Source: Moringa oleifera
Lineage: Eukaryota > Streptophyta > Magnoliopsida > Brassicales > Moringaceae
Reading direction: 5' to 3'
Assembly: GCA_021397835.1 (NCBI GenBank)
Contig: JAJFZO010000396.1
Location: 3,100,001 to 3,164,000 of the forward strand
Length of the DNA: 64,000 nt
Below the pieces are notes generated by a model. The model made no database searches, was not told the DNA's origin, and worked only from the letters and a program-made list of their open reading frames with translations. Shown one piece after another: positions 35,071 through 45,890 of the stretch (position 1 is the first letter of the stretch; each line of letters starts with the position of its first letter). A program made the position numbers and the translations under genes.

Positions 35071-35284
35071 AACGTCAACCTCGACCCCCCATCCCTTCAA
35101 GGAGGGGAGGGACCTCGTGTGGTGGATATTGACCTCTTGTGCACCTTTGACTTACGATTGGCTGAAAAATGAGTCTTGAACGATGCCACATGATGACTTA
35201 GTGATGGTACAAAAAGCCTCGTGCTCTCTCGTATGCACGTTGCTTGCTCATAGCTCACGAACCCTTGATTAACCGATCGAAATG
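35071..35284 (+). other. rDNA ITS2 (decayed)
   Basis: About 210 bp from the 5.8S end (GATGTCACACAACG) to the first clear 25S block (TTTTAAGCATACCAATAAG). It contains CCCCCCATCCCTTC next to GGAGGGGAGGGACC, a potential helix. The reverse complement of the same spacer is at 41421-41635. The 25S start immediately downstream has lost the usual CAGGTCAGGCGGGACTACCC, so the ITS2/25S edge is approximate. Confidence 0.82.
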
Positions 35285-38200
35285 TGACTAATTTTAAGCA
35301 TACCAATAAGCAAAGGAAAAGAAGCTAACAAGAATTCCCACAGTAATGGCAAGCAAACCAAAAAAAGCCCAACTTGAAAATCGAGCAACCTTGGTGCTAG
35401 AATTATAGTTTAGTGAAATGTCCTGAGCGATAGATCGGGCCCAAGTCCTTTAAAAAGGGGCATTTGAGAAGGTGAAAGCCTCATCTTGCCTACACCCTAT
35501 TGCACCACGAGGTGCTATCAATGAGTTAAGTTATTTGGGAATGCAAACCCAATCGGGTGGTAAATTTAATGCAAGGCTGAATACAGGCAAGAGTCGATAG
35601 TGAACTAGTATAGAGAGGGAAAGATTAAAAAGACTTCAAAAAGAGAGTCAAAGATTGCTTCAAGTTATTGGGAGGGAAATGGATGCGGGCAAATGATGCA
35701 CTTCGATCAATTGTGGAATGGTCATAAGTTGGTCTATTGATCGACTCAAAGTATGAATCGTTATTGGCCTAAGCCCGAGCCTTTGATACGCTCGTGGAGA
35801 CACCACCATCAACATTGTAGCATGCTTTGGCACTTGCATGCTCTCGGTATTAGTTAATAGGCTCTCCGTTCGACCCATCTTGAAAAATGAACCAAATAGT
35901 ATGACTTATGTTCAAGTCCATGAGTGAGCAAACTTGTAAGGCGCAAGTAAGCTAATTGGTGGGATCCCTTGCGAGTGCCCCACCGATTGATCTCTATCTT
36001 CAAAGAAGGGTTCGAGTGTTAGCATCCTTGTTGGGACCCAAAAGATGGTGAACAATGCCTAAACGTGGCGACACCAAAGGAAACTCTAGTGGAGGCCCGT
36101 AGCGATATTGACATGCAGATTGTTCATATGACTTAGGTATTGGGTTGAAAGACTAATCGAACAGTCTAGTAGCTAGTTCCTTTTAAAGTTTCCCTCAGGA
36201 TAGCTAGAGCTTAAATGTGAGTTCTATTAGGTAAAGCCAATGATTGGAGATATCGAGGGCATAATGCCCTCGACCTATTCTCAAACTTTAAATAGGTAGG
36301 ACGAGGCGACTATTTCATTGAGCCATCCTATGGAATTGAGAGCTCCAAGTGGAATATTTTTGGTAAGCAGAACAGGCAATGTGGAATGAATCAAAAGTCA
36401 AGTTACGATGTCCCAACTGCATGCTAACATAGAACCAATAAAGGGTATTGGTTAATTAAGACAATAGAATGATGGTCATGAAAGTCGAAATCTACTAAGG
36501 AATGTGTAATGACTCACCTGCCGAATCAACTAGTCCCAAAAATGGATGGCACTAAAACACATGACCTATACCCGGTTGTTAGCCAAGGGCCAAGCCTTAA
36601 TGAGTAAAAGAGCGCAATGGTCACTATAATACTTGGGCGTGAGCTGAGGTGAAGCACCCATCAATGCAGATCTTGGTGGTAATAGCAAATATTTAAACGA
36701 GAACTTTGAAGGCTAAAGAAAGGATAGTTTCCATGTGAATGGCACTTGAACATAGGTGGTTAGTCGATTCTAAGAGATGGGGGAAGCCCATCAAAATGAC
36801 ACTTACACATGGCTTAATCAAAAAGGGATTCGATTAAAATTTCAAAATCAGGACGTGGCGGTTGATGATAATGTAAGGGAGTCTGGAGATGTTGACGGGG
36901 CCTTAGGAAGGGTTATATTTTCTTTTTAACAGACTGCCCACCCTGAAAATAGCTAAAAAGAGGTAGGGTCTAACGATTGGAGAAGCATCGCACATCGCGT
37001 GGTGTCTGGTACACACCTGATGGCACTTGAAAATCTAGAGGATCGAGTGTCTCCTTTTCTTGATCATATTCATAACTGCATCATGAATAACCTCTTGTTG
37101 ATGGAATAACGTTAGGCAAGGGAAGTCAACAAAATGGATCCATAATCTTGAGAAAAGGGTTAGCCCTAAAGGGTAGGCACGGGGGTCCTGGTCTCAAACA
37201 TGTTAATTTTCAATGGATTGCTTAAGCTACTTAAGCAACGAGAGAGGTCATCGTGTGCCGGTCTGGGGACAAATTGGGAGTAGCTTTTTCAGGGGCCTTC
37301 CTCGAGTTTTGAACAATTAACTAAAAACTGGTATTGACAAGGGGAATTTGACTGTTCAATTAAAACAAAGCATTGCAATGGTCCATGTGGATGCTCACAT
37401 AATGTGATTTTTACCCAATACTCTATGAAAAAAATTCAACTAAGTGCAAAAAAATAGTGGAATAACTATGACTCTTCTAAGGTACCTAAATGCCTTATTA
37501 TTTAATTAATGACCTGCATGAATGGATTAATGTGATTTCCACTGTCCATATCTATTATCCAGCAAAACCGTAGCCAAGGGATCGGGCTTAGCAGAATTAA
37601 CGAGGAAAGAAGACCCTGTTGAGCTTGACTTTGGTGTGACTTTGTGAAATGACTTAAGAGGTTAAGTAGGAGCCAAAAATGGCAAAAGTGAAATATCATT
37701 ACTTTTAACATTATTTTACTTATTTCATGAATTAAAGGTGGGGTATCGCCCCTCTTTTTGGACCCAAGGTGGCCTTGGCTAGCCAATTAGAGCGAAAGAA
37801 ATTATTAAGTAGGGAGTTTGGCTAAGGCAGCACTTCTGTTAAAAGATAACCTAGGTTTCCTAACATAAGCTTAATAAGAATAGAAATCTCGTGTAGAGCA
37901 AAAAGGTAAAGTTTATCTGATTTTCATTTTCAGTATGGTTATGAACTGTGAAAGTGTGGCCTATCTATCCTTTAGACCTTCAAAATTGGAAGCTAAAGGT
38001 GTCAGAAAAGCTACTGTAGGGATAACTAAATTATGACTGAACATCTCTAAGTCAATATCTTAGCTAGAAGCGATGCATGTAGCTTTCGCTCAATGGATGA
38101 CCTGTAGTAAGGGCTTCTTGATCCCCAAAGGCAGGTACCATTGGCTAAGCCTATGTAGTGGAATAGCCTTAAAAGCTACCTTAACCCATCGACCAGTAAG

Positions 38201-38309
38201 TAGAATCTTTTGTGGATGACTAAAATATGTGATGAGGTATTATAAGTGGTAGAATGGCCTTGCTTGCACGATCCACTGAGATTCAGCCCTTTGTCGCTCC
38301 GATTCATCC
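35285..38309 (+). pseudogene. 25S rRNA pseudogene, near full length, sarcin-ricin loop deleted
   Basis: Starts TTTTAAGCATACCAATAAGC and follows plant 25S to GCCCTTTGTCGCTCCGATTC, about 3,025 nt against ~3,380 expected. Landmarks are GGGCCCAAGTCCTTTAAAAA, AATCGGGTGGTAAATTTAA, CGAATCAACTAGTCCCAAAA, TCTGTTAAAAGATAACC and TAAGTGGTAGAATGGCCTTG. At 38027-38031, AGGGATAACTA is joined directly to ATTATGACTGAACATCTC, which removes roughly 340 nt. That includes part of the peptidyl-transferase region and the sarcin-ricin loop (canonical AGTACGAGAGGAAC). Decay is mainly by transitions. The short open frames within it (35660-35878, 37502-37786, 38176-38361) are incidental. Confidence 0.95.
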
Positions 38310-38402
38310 CTCCTTCAACCCCAACAACAATTGCCCTTTTGTTTTGCACAATTGATGCCATCAGGTCTGAACTTGACCATCAAAATATAGACCTTGGCAA
38401 AA
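38310..38402 (+). other. rDNA 3' external spacer
   Basis: About 93 bp from the 25S end to the first A-repeat. It matches 48320-48416: CAACAACAATTG or TAATAATAATTGTCCC, ATTGATGCCATCAGGTCTG or ATCGATGCCACGAGGTCTG, AACTTGACC, TAAAATAAAGACC, AAAAGAGGCAAG. The shared layout in two copies shows that A-repeats begin within 100 bp of the 25S end and therefore belong to the rDNA spacer. Confidence 0.8.
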
Positions 38403-39110
38403 GAGGCAAGCCCATGGTTGCCCCCAGCAGGCACAAATTAAGCGCAAGGCCTAGCATGCTATGGGACAAAGCGCATCAGCTAAGTGAAGAACACCCTACA
38501 CAAGTTAGCCATAAACATGCGATAAGGAGTCGTATGTATTGTGGGTGTTGATTACATAGGCAAGCTAGGCTATACTAGAGCCCCAAGCTATTTTGGACTA
38601 TCATGGCAACCATGGGTGGCTGCAGGTGCACTGGACAGGGTAGCATGCATGCACTTTGGGCCATCTAGAGGCAACGTTGTAATAGCATGCTGACTAAAAT
38701 GTCGAGTTATGAACTTTTATTATGAATTTTCGATCTTTTGATTATTGAATTGCTTTAGAAATAACGCAAATAAATCATGCAAGTTTTAGGATTTTGCCCA
38801 TTAATTTGAAAGCATTCCAACTCAAGGGCTATTTTTAATAATTTTTTGAAAATTTTAAAAGTTTTTGTGTTAGTAAATCAGATTATTCTCTATATCTGTG
38901 CAAAATTTCAAATCAAAACTCCTTGTAAATAATATTTTACACCCAGTATCACTACTTCGGCATATTGATGTTCCCTTTTATTAGAAGTAATTTCATTTAT
39001 GGCTCTTTAAAAGAAGGAGCTCACTTGTTTCGTAGGTGCTTGTAGGCCATGCATGCTCCCCCCTGCCCACTCGTATTGCTAGGCACTAGGCATGAGGAAC
39101 CTAGCGCGCA
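38403..39110 (+). repeat. short IGS: one A-unit and one H-unit
   Basis: After the 3' spacer there is one A-like segment (GCAAGCCCATGGTTGCCCCC, AGCGCAAGGCCTAGCATGC) and one H-unit (GTTGATTACATAGGCAAGC, GGACAGGGTAGCATGCATGCA, GAATTTTCGATCTTTTG, GATCTGATT-like, TATTGATGTTCCC). The H-unit is shortened near 38855. This is the most compact spacer of the window between a 25S end and the next promoter-proximal region. Confidence 0.8.
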
Positions 39111-40099
39111 TGGCATGGGCTTGGGGCTTGTCGCCTTGGCCTCGCAGTCAGCAATGTTGGTCAACGAATATGGCAATGCCAGGTCAATAACCCATGAAAT
39201 GGGAAAAAAATGTGGAAATGAAATGAGCAAAATTATGGATAGCAAAGTGACCTACACTGTTAATTAATAAGCAAAGATGTGGCTAAACAAACTTGACAAT
39301 ATAGGCAGCAAAGTTAATGATGGTGCATGCCATATGTGGCCTTACCCATTTAAGGAATTTTGAACATGCAAAGTGCTTCGCTACGTGTTTGCGGAGCCAA
39401 ACTCTTTGCACTACGGGATCAATAACATGATTATCGACTGTTAGCATCGAGCGAGCCATACGTTCAGCCTGGGCATGGCGTCACACCCGTGCTGCCAAGG
39501 CCTCATTGATGTCTTTTGCTATAGAAAACTCATTATCGAAGATCAATGGTATAGGTAACAAAGTTAATAATGATGCATGCTATACAAGGGCCTACTCGCT
39601 TAAAGATTTTTAAACATGTGGAGTGCTTTGTTATAGGCCCTCAAGGTGATGGACGCAGGGTCGATCATAAAGCTCAAGCATGTTGAGAAGGAATTTTTTT
39701 GTAACACGATTGACGAGACGATTATCGATCGTTAGCATCAAGTGAGCCACACTTTTAGCTTGGGCATGGCGTGACACCTTTACTACTTGTGCCTTATCGA
39801 TGATTAGGTAGTAAAAATAACTGATCATTACCCAAAAGTTTGTCTCTCGCTAACAAAAATTCATCTATCGCTATTGAAACTTTTTGTGCTTCGTGGCTTG
39901 GGTACGATGACGACCGATGACCTATGTGATTAATGGGCCCTTTCCTCATGCAGCTCGTTTGGTGCTGTTGTTACCCATTTACACGTGCAATGTGTGTTGG
40001 TGATCTAAACATGTGTGTTGGCAAGCTTTATGCTCTCGCATCGAACTGTTGACTAGCACGTTGCTTTAGCATGACCCCGAGCCCTTTCTTGGCATTCAT
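39111..40099 (+). repeat. IGS promoter-proximal spacer with two to three ~295 bp units
   Basis: Contains TGGGAAAAAAATGTGG, AATGAAATGAGC, then ~295 bp type units with landmarks near 39350 (GGAATTTTGAACATGC) and 39605 (GATTTTTAAACATGTGGAG), GATTATCGACTGTTAGCATC, GAGCGAGCCATACGTTCAGC, GGCGTCACACCCG. Then come the pre-ETS blocks CAGCTCGTTTGGTGCTGTTG and GCACGTTGCTTTAGCATGACC. The same composition as 8951-9624 confirms the order of IGS modules. Confidence 0.75.
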
Positions 40100-40352
40100 G
40101 GGTGATATTGGGACCTTGTGTCTCTTGCTTTCATAAATAGAATTTGATGATTCAAATTAGTTATCTTTGCATTAAGTCCCTCATGGGCCTAGGTGGAAAC
40201 CTCATTCGGGCCTCATGTTCTAAGCACAACTTGCTTCGGCTGGTGGCTACTTTAGTACATAGGTGTTTGATCATCCCTTGAATGCCAAAAGTATTGCAAT
40301 AAGAGTGACCTCGATCTCTGCCTACATAAATGATAGCATTTGTCCCACATCC
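40100..40352 (+). other. rDNA 5' ETS fragment fused to inverted 25S
   Basis: Begins at the conserved GGGTGATATTGGGACC and continues through GGTGGAAACCTCATTCGGGCC, ACTTGCTTCGGC, GTATTGCAATAAGAGTGACC and AAATGATAGCATTTGTCCC. Instead of reaching 18S it changes at about 40352 (CACATCCCA, then ATATCATGCC) into 25S in the opposite orientation. About 90 bp of ETS 3' end are missing. Confidence 0.8.
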
Positions 40353-41420
40353 CAATATCATGCCTTGAGTTTTATAGCGACTACCATGTCATCCTACTCA
40401 TTAACGGTTTGCCCTTGCCCTAATGGTCAAGTGCAGGTCATGCACTTCAGCTCCGTCCATTTTCGAGGCTAGTTGATTCAGTATGTGATGGTTACACAAT
40501 CAACAAATTTTGACTTCCATGACCACCGTCCTATTTTCTTAATTGACTAACAACTTTTATGGTTTCTAAGTTAGCGTGTAGTTGGGCACCGTAACCTGAC
40601 TTCTAGTTCATCCCATATCACCAGTTATACTTAATAAAAATGGCCCACTTGCAGATCTTGATTCCACAAGACAACTTAGTGAAGTCGTTGTCTCATCTTA
40701 TGTATTTGAAGTATGAGAATAGATAGAAGGAATTGCGCCCCTAATGCCTTTAATTTGAGCTTCAGCTATCCTATGGGAATGAGGAGTCCGTTAGTCAAAT
40801 TAAGGGCAAGTATGTTCCAAAACATGCTGCTTGGGGCGCGCTAATACCGATGATCTCGACGATCATGTCTCCACAAGCATATCAAAGCTTGGGCTTAGGC
40901 TGCCATCATGATCCATGTCGGTCTGCACTTTGAGTCGATTGATGAATTAACTCATGACCATTCCACGTCCGATCAACGTGCATTTACGAACCCCATTGCT
41001 TTCATCATGGACAACTTGAAGCAATCATTAACTCCATTGTCAAAGTCCTTTTCATCTTTCCTCGTGGTACTTTTATATTATCAGTCTCTGACTCGTATTT
41101 AGACTTAGACAAATTTATCGCTTGATTTGAGCTGCATTTCCCAATAACCCAACTTGTTAATAATGCCGCCTCATGGTACGATAGGGTTCGGGCAAGTCGG
41201 GGCTCTCACCCTCTCCGAAATCATTTTCTAAGGGACTTGGCCTTGGTCTATAGCTAAAAATGCTTCTCCAAACTACAATTGAAGCACCAAGGGCACTTGA
41301 TTTTCAAGGTGGGCTTTTCCTGGCTTGCTCGCCATCATTAGGGGAATCCTTCTTAGTTTCTTTTACTTCGCTTATTAATATGCTTAAACTCAGTGGATGG
41401 TCCTACCTAACCTACAGTCA
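40353..41420 (-). pseudogene. 25S rRNA pseudogene, 5' ~1.2 kb, inverted
   Basis: The minus strand reads from the 25S start (TTAAGCATATTAATAAGCG-like, ends near 41385) through TACAATTG-type, GGTTAAATTC-like and GAAGATGAAAAGGAC-like blocks to CTAGCCTCGAAAATGGACGG and CATTAACGG at 40400. Forward-strand reading shows the reverse-complement landmarks TTTTCGAGGCTAGTTGATTC, TTCCATGACCACCGTCC, TTGGGCACCGTAACCTGACT and CTTGGGCTTAGGCTGCCATC. An internal deletion lies near 40790-40830 relative to the plus copy. The 67- and 60-codon open frames here are incidental. Confidence 0.92.
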
Positions 41421-41635
41421 CATTTCAATTGGTCGATCATGAGTCCATGAGCCACGAGCAAATAATGCACACATGAGGGAGCACGAGGCTTTTTCTACCC
41501 CAGCCAAGTCATTATGTGACATCATTTGAGACTTATTTTTCGGCCAATCGTACGCTAGAGGTGCACAAGATGCCAACATTCACCCCATGAGGTTCCTTCC
41601 CTCCCTGAAAGATGGGGGGTCGTGGGCAATGGTGC
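41421..41635 (-). other. rDNA ITS2, inverted
   Basis: Continues the inverted 25S fragment past its 5' end. GATGGGGGGTCGTGGGC (41609-41625) is the reverse complement of the ITS2 start at 35080, and GGCCAATCGTACGCTAGAGG matches the reverse complement of CTTACGATTGGC at 35151. The last bases before the transposon-like end (GGTGCATGAC) may be the end of 5.8S. The element edge at 41652 then interrupts it. Confidence 0.82.
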
Positions 41636-41651
41636 ATGACACCTTGGTAAA

Positions 41652-42179
41652 CACTATAACAAAATACGCTTTTATTAACAGTTTTAAAAGAGTTTTATTC
41701 ACAATTCTAAAACTGTGAACCATGTTAATGAACAAAAAGGGGTCGAAATAGTTTATAATTTTTAAACTGTGAATAAAACAGTAATAGTTTATAGTTCATT
41801 AAAATTTTTATTCATTGTTTTTGAACTGTGAATAAAAGGAGTAATAATTCATTATTCATTAAAAGTCTTTTTCACAATTTTAAAACTATGAATGAAAATA
41901 AACATAATTCACAATTATTTCATCTTTGTTCACATTTATAAAATTGTGAACTATTTTTTATTTTTAATTATTATGTTCATTATTTTAAAAATAATTAAAA
42001 AGATATATTTAAAAATCAAAATTTGAAATGATAAATGTTTAAAAATTCAAATTATTATTTAATTTTTCTTTAATAATTTGAATTTGAATCATTATTTACT
42101 TTTTTAGTAATCTTAATTTGTAATTATTATTTAATTTTTTAATAATTCAAAATTTTAATAATTATTAATAATACAAATG
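41652..42179 (+). mobile_element. CACTA-like left terminus with palindromic subterminal repeats
   Basis: CACTATAACAAAATACGC at 41652 resembles a CACTA terminus. The next ~300 bp consist of repeated TTCACAATTTTAAAACTGTGAA-type near-palindromes (around 41698-41720, 41756-41776, 41810-41832, 41870-41890 and 41930-41952) separated by TTCATTAAAA and AATAATTCA. From 41960 the sequence is plain AT-rich. No transposase and no right terminus are seen before the gypsy coding remnants start at ~42180, so this is an end fragment, possibly cut by the retroelement. Confidence 0.5.
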
Positions 42180-42219
42180 CTTCATGCGTGGCAAACCACA
42201 CATGGTTGAAAAATGCCTA

Positions 42220-45200
42220 AAGAGAAAGACACTGAGTGCTTTGATAGCACAAGAAGAGGAAGAGATAACTAAATGAATGGCCTTCTTGAGTGAACCCTCT
42301 CTAATTATTAAATGCAATCACTACGGGCAAACAAGTTCAATACAAAGGCTTGATGTACATGATGGTGCAAGTCAATGAGAAGGTTGTACAAGTTATGGTA
42401 GACACGAGTGCCACCAATCACTTTGTGGCACAATGTGTGGTTGGCTCATTGAGTTTGACTATTGTGAGAAACTCCACCAAGTTGAACGCAGTGAATTTAA
42501 ATGCAAAGCCCATCTTAGCCTTAGCAGTGTGCAACTTAAAGATAGATAAATAGTTGGGGATTGCAACTTAACCATGATGTTCCTTGATGACTTTGACATG
42601 ATAATGGGGATCGAGTTTTTAGCCTTGACCAAGGTGCTGGTGATATCAAACCTTTGAGGGATACTTATACGTGATGAGGGAAACTTATACATTATGGTTA
42701 CCATGGAGTATGGTTAGCAAGCGAAATATAAAGGAATTGAATTGTGGTCTACCAAGTAATTCAATAGTGGAACGAAACAGAATGATCAAACATATGTGGC
42801 AGCTTTGATAGAGATTAAGCTTGATCAATAGGTCAAAGTACCTAACATAGTTACTGGAGTCTTGGAAGAGTTCTCAAACACCATGCCCCCTAAATTACCA
42901 AAAAAATTGCCACTGAATAGGGCAATGATCATGAAATCAAGTCAAAATCAAGAGTAAGGTGACTAGCTAAAGCTTCTTACAGAATGTTAGAATGACTCCA
43001 TAAGGTATTGTAATATGTCCTCATTTAGCCTTCAAAAGCTCCATACAGTGCACCAATTCTATTTTAGAAGAAATAAGATGGGTCCCTAAGGATATGTGTG
43101 GACTACTGAGTTCTGAACAAAGTGATAGTGAAGAATAAGTACTATGTCTCAAATGTGGCTAATTTATTCGATCGGTTGTCCAAAGCCTTTTATTTCACAA
43201 AATTGGACTTACAGTCTTGGAACTAGGAAGTAAGGATCAAGGGCAGGGGATAAGCCAAGGACAACATGGGTGACCAGTACGAGTCCCTAAGGATATGTGT
43301 GGACTACTGAATTCTAAGCAAAGTGACAGTGAAGAATAAGTACTATGTTTCGAATGTGGCTAATTTATTCGATCGGTGGTCCAAAGCCTTTTATTTCACA
43401 AAATTGGACTTGCAGTCATGGAACTAGGAAGTATGGATCAAGGGCAGGGGATAAGCCAAGGACAACATGTGTGACCAGTATGGGTCCCTAAGGATATGTG
43501 TGGACTACTGAGTTCTGAACAAAGTGACAGTGAAGAATAAGTACTATGTCTCGAATGTGGCTAACCTATTTGATCGGTTGTCCAAAGCCTTTTATTTCAC
43601 AAAATTAGACTTGCGGTCTTGGAACTAGGAAGTAAGGATCAAGGGCAGGGGACAAGCCAAGGACAATATGTGTGACCAGTACGGGTCTTATGAATTCCTT
43701 GTGATGCCTTTTAGCTTAATTAATGCTTTTGCCACATTTTATAATCTAATGAATGATGTGCCATATGAGTTTTTAGATAAATTTGTCGTTGTTTATTTGG
43801 ATGATATTGTGGCATATAATGAATCACTAGTTAAACATGTGAATTACTTAATAGCTGCCTTTTCTAAGCTAAAAGACTATAAGCTCCACTTGACAAATGA
43901 GAAGTTTGAATTTTGTCACTAATGGCCAAATTAAAATGGACAATGAAAAGGTACAGGGCATTATAGATTGGCGTATGCCAAAAGGGATCTCTAACATATG
44001 ATCATTCCTTGGGTTAGCAAATTACTATGAAAATTTTTTCAAGGGATACTCTAAGAAAGTGAACCCTTTGACGAATTTGCCTAAGAAAAAGCAAACTAGG
44101 TGCTAAATGGATGCCTGTTTGCATGCTTTTGAGAAGCTGAAAGCAATGGTGTCTTTGAAGCCCATTTTGGCCTTGCTAGATTTTGAAAAACCCTTTGAAG
44201 TACAAAGAGATTCTTCAGATAAGGCCATTTAAAGGTCCTGGTGCAAGAGGGGCACCTTATTGTTGAAGAATTTAGAGTAGAGGTATTTGGTTCATGAAAA
44301 AGAGGTGATTGTTCTGTTTCATTGCTTGGATGTGTGAAGACATTACTTGCTAGGCAATAACTTTATAGTGATGACAGATAATGTGGCAAACAATTACTCA
44401 AGACCTAAAATAAGTTGACTCCTAAGCAAGCATGTTGGTAAGAATTCCTTACTGATTTGGATTTTAATTAGCTATACAAACCTAGTTAGCATAATCAGGT
44501 AGCATATTCTTTATGAAGAAAAGAGATAAAAGCCTAAAATGTAGCGTTGTCCTTAGTGCAAGCAATGTTTAATGATTAAGTCAAGGAATAGTCTTACTTG
44601 AAATTAAGCTATATGAAGCAGAAGCAACAAGTTTCAGACGGGCTGGTGCAAAAATATTAGCTAGAGGATGAATTATTGTATACCAAGTGCTATAGATGGT
44701 TTGTGCCAAGTCGCGGTGAATTGAGGCGAAAGTTACTTAATGAAACCCATGACCCTCAATGAGCTAGTCACCCAAGAGTTAAGAGAATGATAACTTTGCT
44801 GGAAAAGTAGTATTTTTGGCCAAAGATGGAAGAGGACGTAGAGTCTTATGTTAAGGCTTGTCTTATATGCCAATAAGACAATATCAAAAGAAAGAAAAAG
44901 GCAGGATTGTTGCAGCCCCTACCCATTCCAGAGAAGCCATGGCAACGCATCTCCATGGACTTCATTGTCAGCTTTATAGAGATGAAAGGTGTGAGATTGG
45001 TCCTTATGGTAGTTGATCATTTTTCTAAGTATGCTATTTTCGTTAATGCACCACAAGCTTGTCTAATATAGATTATGGCCCACCTAATTTTGAGAAATAT
45101 AGTGAAGTATTATGGGTCACTTGATGTATAATCAGTGAAGGAGACTCACGGTTCATGGGTCGGTTTGAGATTACTCTTTTTAACATAATGGGGTGAAAAT

Positions 45201-45870
45201 CACAATTCTCAACTGCTGGGCATCCCCAAACAGACGGTCAGATCGAGCGAGTGATCGATTGTGTCAGAAGGGCTCTATTTATTAGCTTATCAGTTTACTC
45301 AGTATAAAATAGAGATAGTGGAGCAGGCCCATGATAGTTTGGCTAAGGCAGCCAAACGAATGAAAAATTATGCTGATGGAAAGATCAAGGAATTAAAGTT
45401 CCATGTGGGGGACAGAGTGATAGGTAAGCTAACCTCACAAATCCAGAAGAAGGTGATAGACAAAAGATATCATAAAGGACACGCATCAAAGTGTGATGGT
45501 TCATTCAAAGTTGTCAAAAAAGTAGGCAATATGGCATATAGATTGCGGTTTTTGAACAATTCAAGGTACATCCAACATTTCATGGTAGTTTCTTAAAGAA
45601 ATATCATGAAGATGCAAACGCATATCAGGTTAAAATAAAAACAACTCCCTTAATAGTCTGAAAACACTTTGACAAAGACTTGGCTGAGATCCTTGGTCAT
45701 AAAATGCTTAGGGCATGTAAGAAGAATAGATAGACAGAATACTTAGTGCAATGGCATGGTGAAGAAGTAGTAGATGCTACAATGGAAAAGGCAATGACCT
45801 TATGGCAGTTTAACAATAAAATCAATGCTTACTTAGAATGTGCTTCGACGACAACATCAAACTCTTTTGG
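42220..45870 (+). pseudogene. gypsy Gag-Pol polyprotein remnant
   Basis: The end of Gag shows at 42235-42260 (LSALIAQEEEE-like). Protease follows at 42350-42553: the usual active-site D-T/S-G-A is D-T-S-A in DTSATNHF. RT runs from about 42840 (PPKLPKKLP-like linker) to 43920, with FTKLDL (first catalytic Asp), SYEFLVMPF and the YLDDI catalytic box at 43793-43807. RNase H is badly broken (43925-44500). The integrase zinc-binding H-H-C-C block lies near 44750-44880 (HPRVKRM, YVKACLIC) and the core begins WQRISMDFIV. A GDRV-type linker (45261-45596) precedes a chromodomain near 45660-45840 with EYLVQWHGEE and A-T-x-E. Stops, frameshifts and the 201 bp triplication in RT make it non-coding. Confidence 0.88.
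43082..43684 (+). repeat. 201 bp tandem triplication inside the RT domain
   Basis: Three consecutive copies start at GTCCCTAAGGATATGTGTGG: 43082, 43283 and 43484, and the array ends at 43684 just before TTATGAATTCCTTGTG. The period is exactly 201 bp (67 codons) in both steps. Copies differ at only a few sites, far less than the element differs from a functional one. The GACTACTGA stop and the GGAACTAGG stop are present in all three. GGGTC occurs at both edges, at the Gly-Ser of two different RT motifs, suggesting slippage or unequal exchange at a short homology. Confidence 0.95.
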
Positions 45871-45890
45871 TGGGAGTGGTTTGTAAGGCC

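Noticed and set aside
37502..37786. 94-codon minus-strand frame in 25S
   Set aside because: It is antisense to the 25S pseudogene, and the sequence is explained fully by rRNA homology.
33018..38309. Functional rRNA operon
   Set aside because: Large deletions in 18S and 25S and loss of all three conserved 5.8S motifs rule out function.
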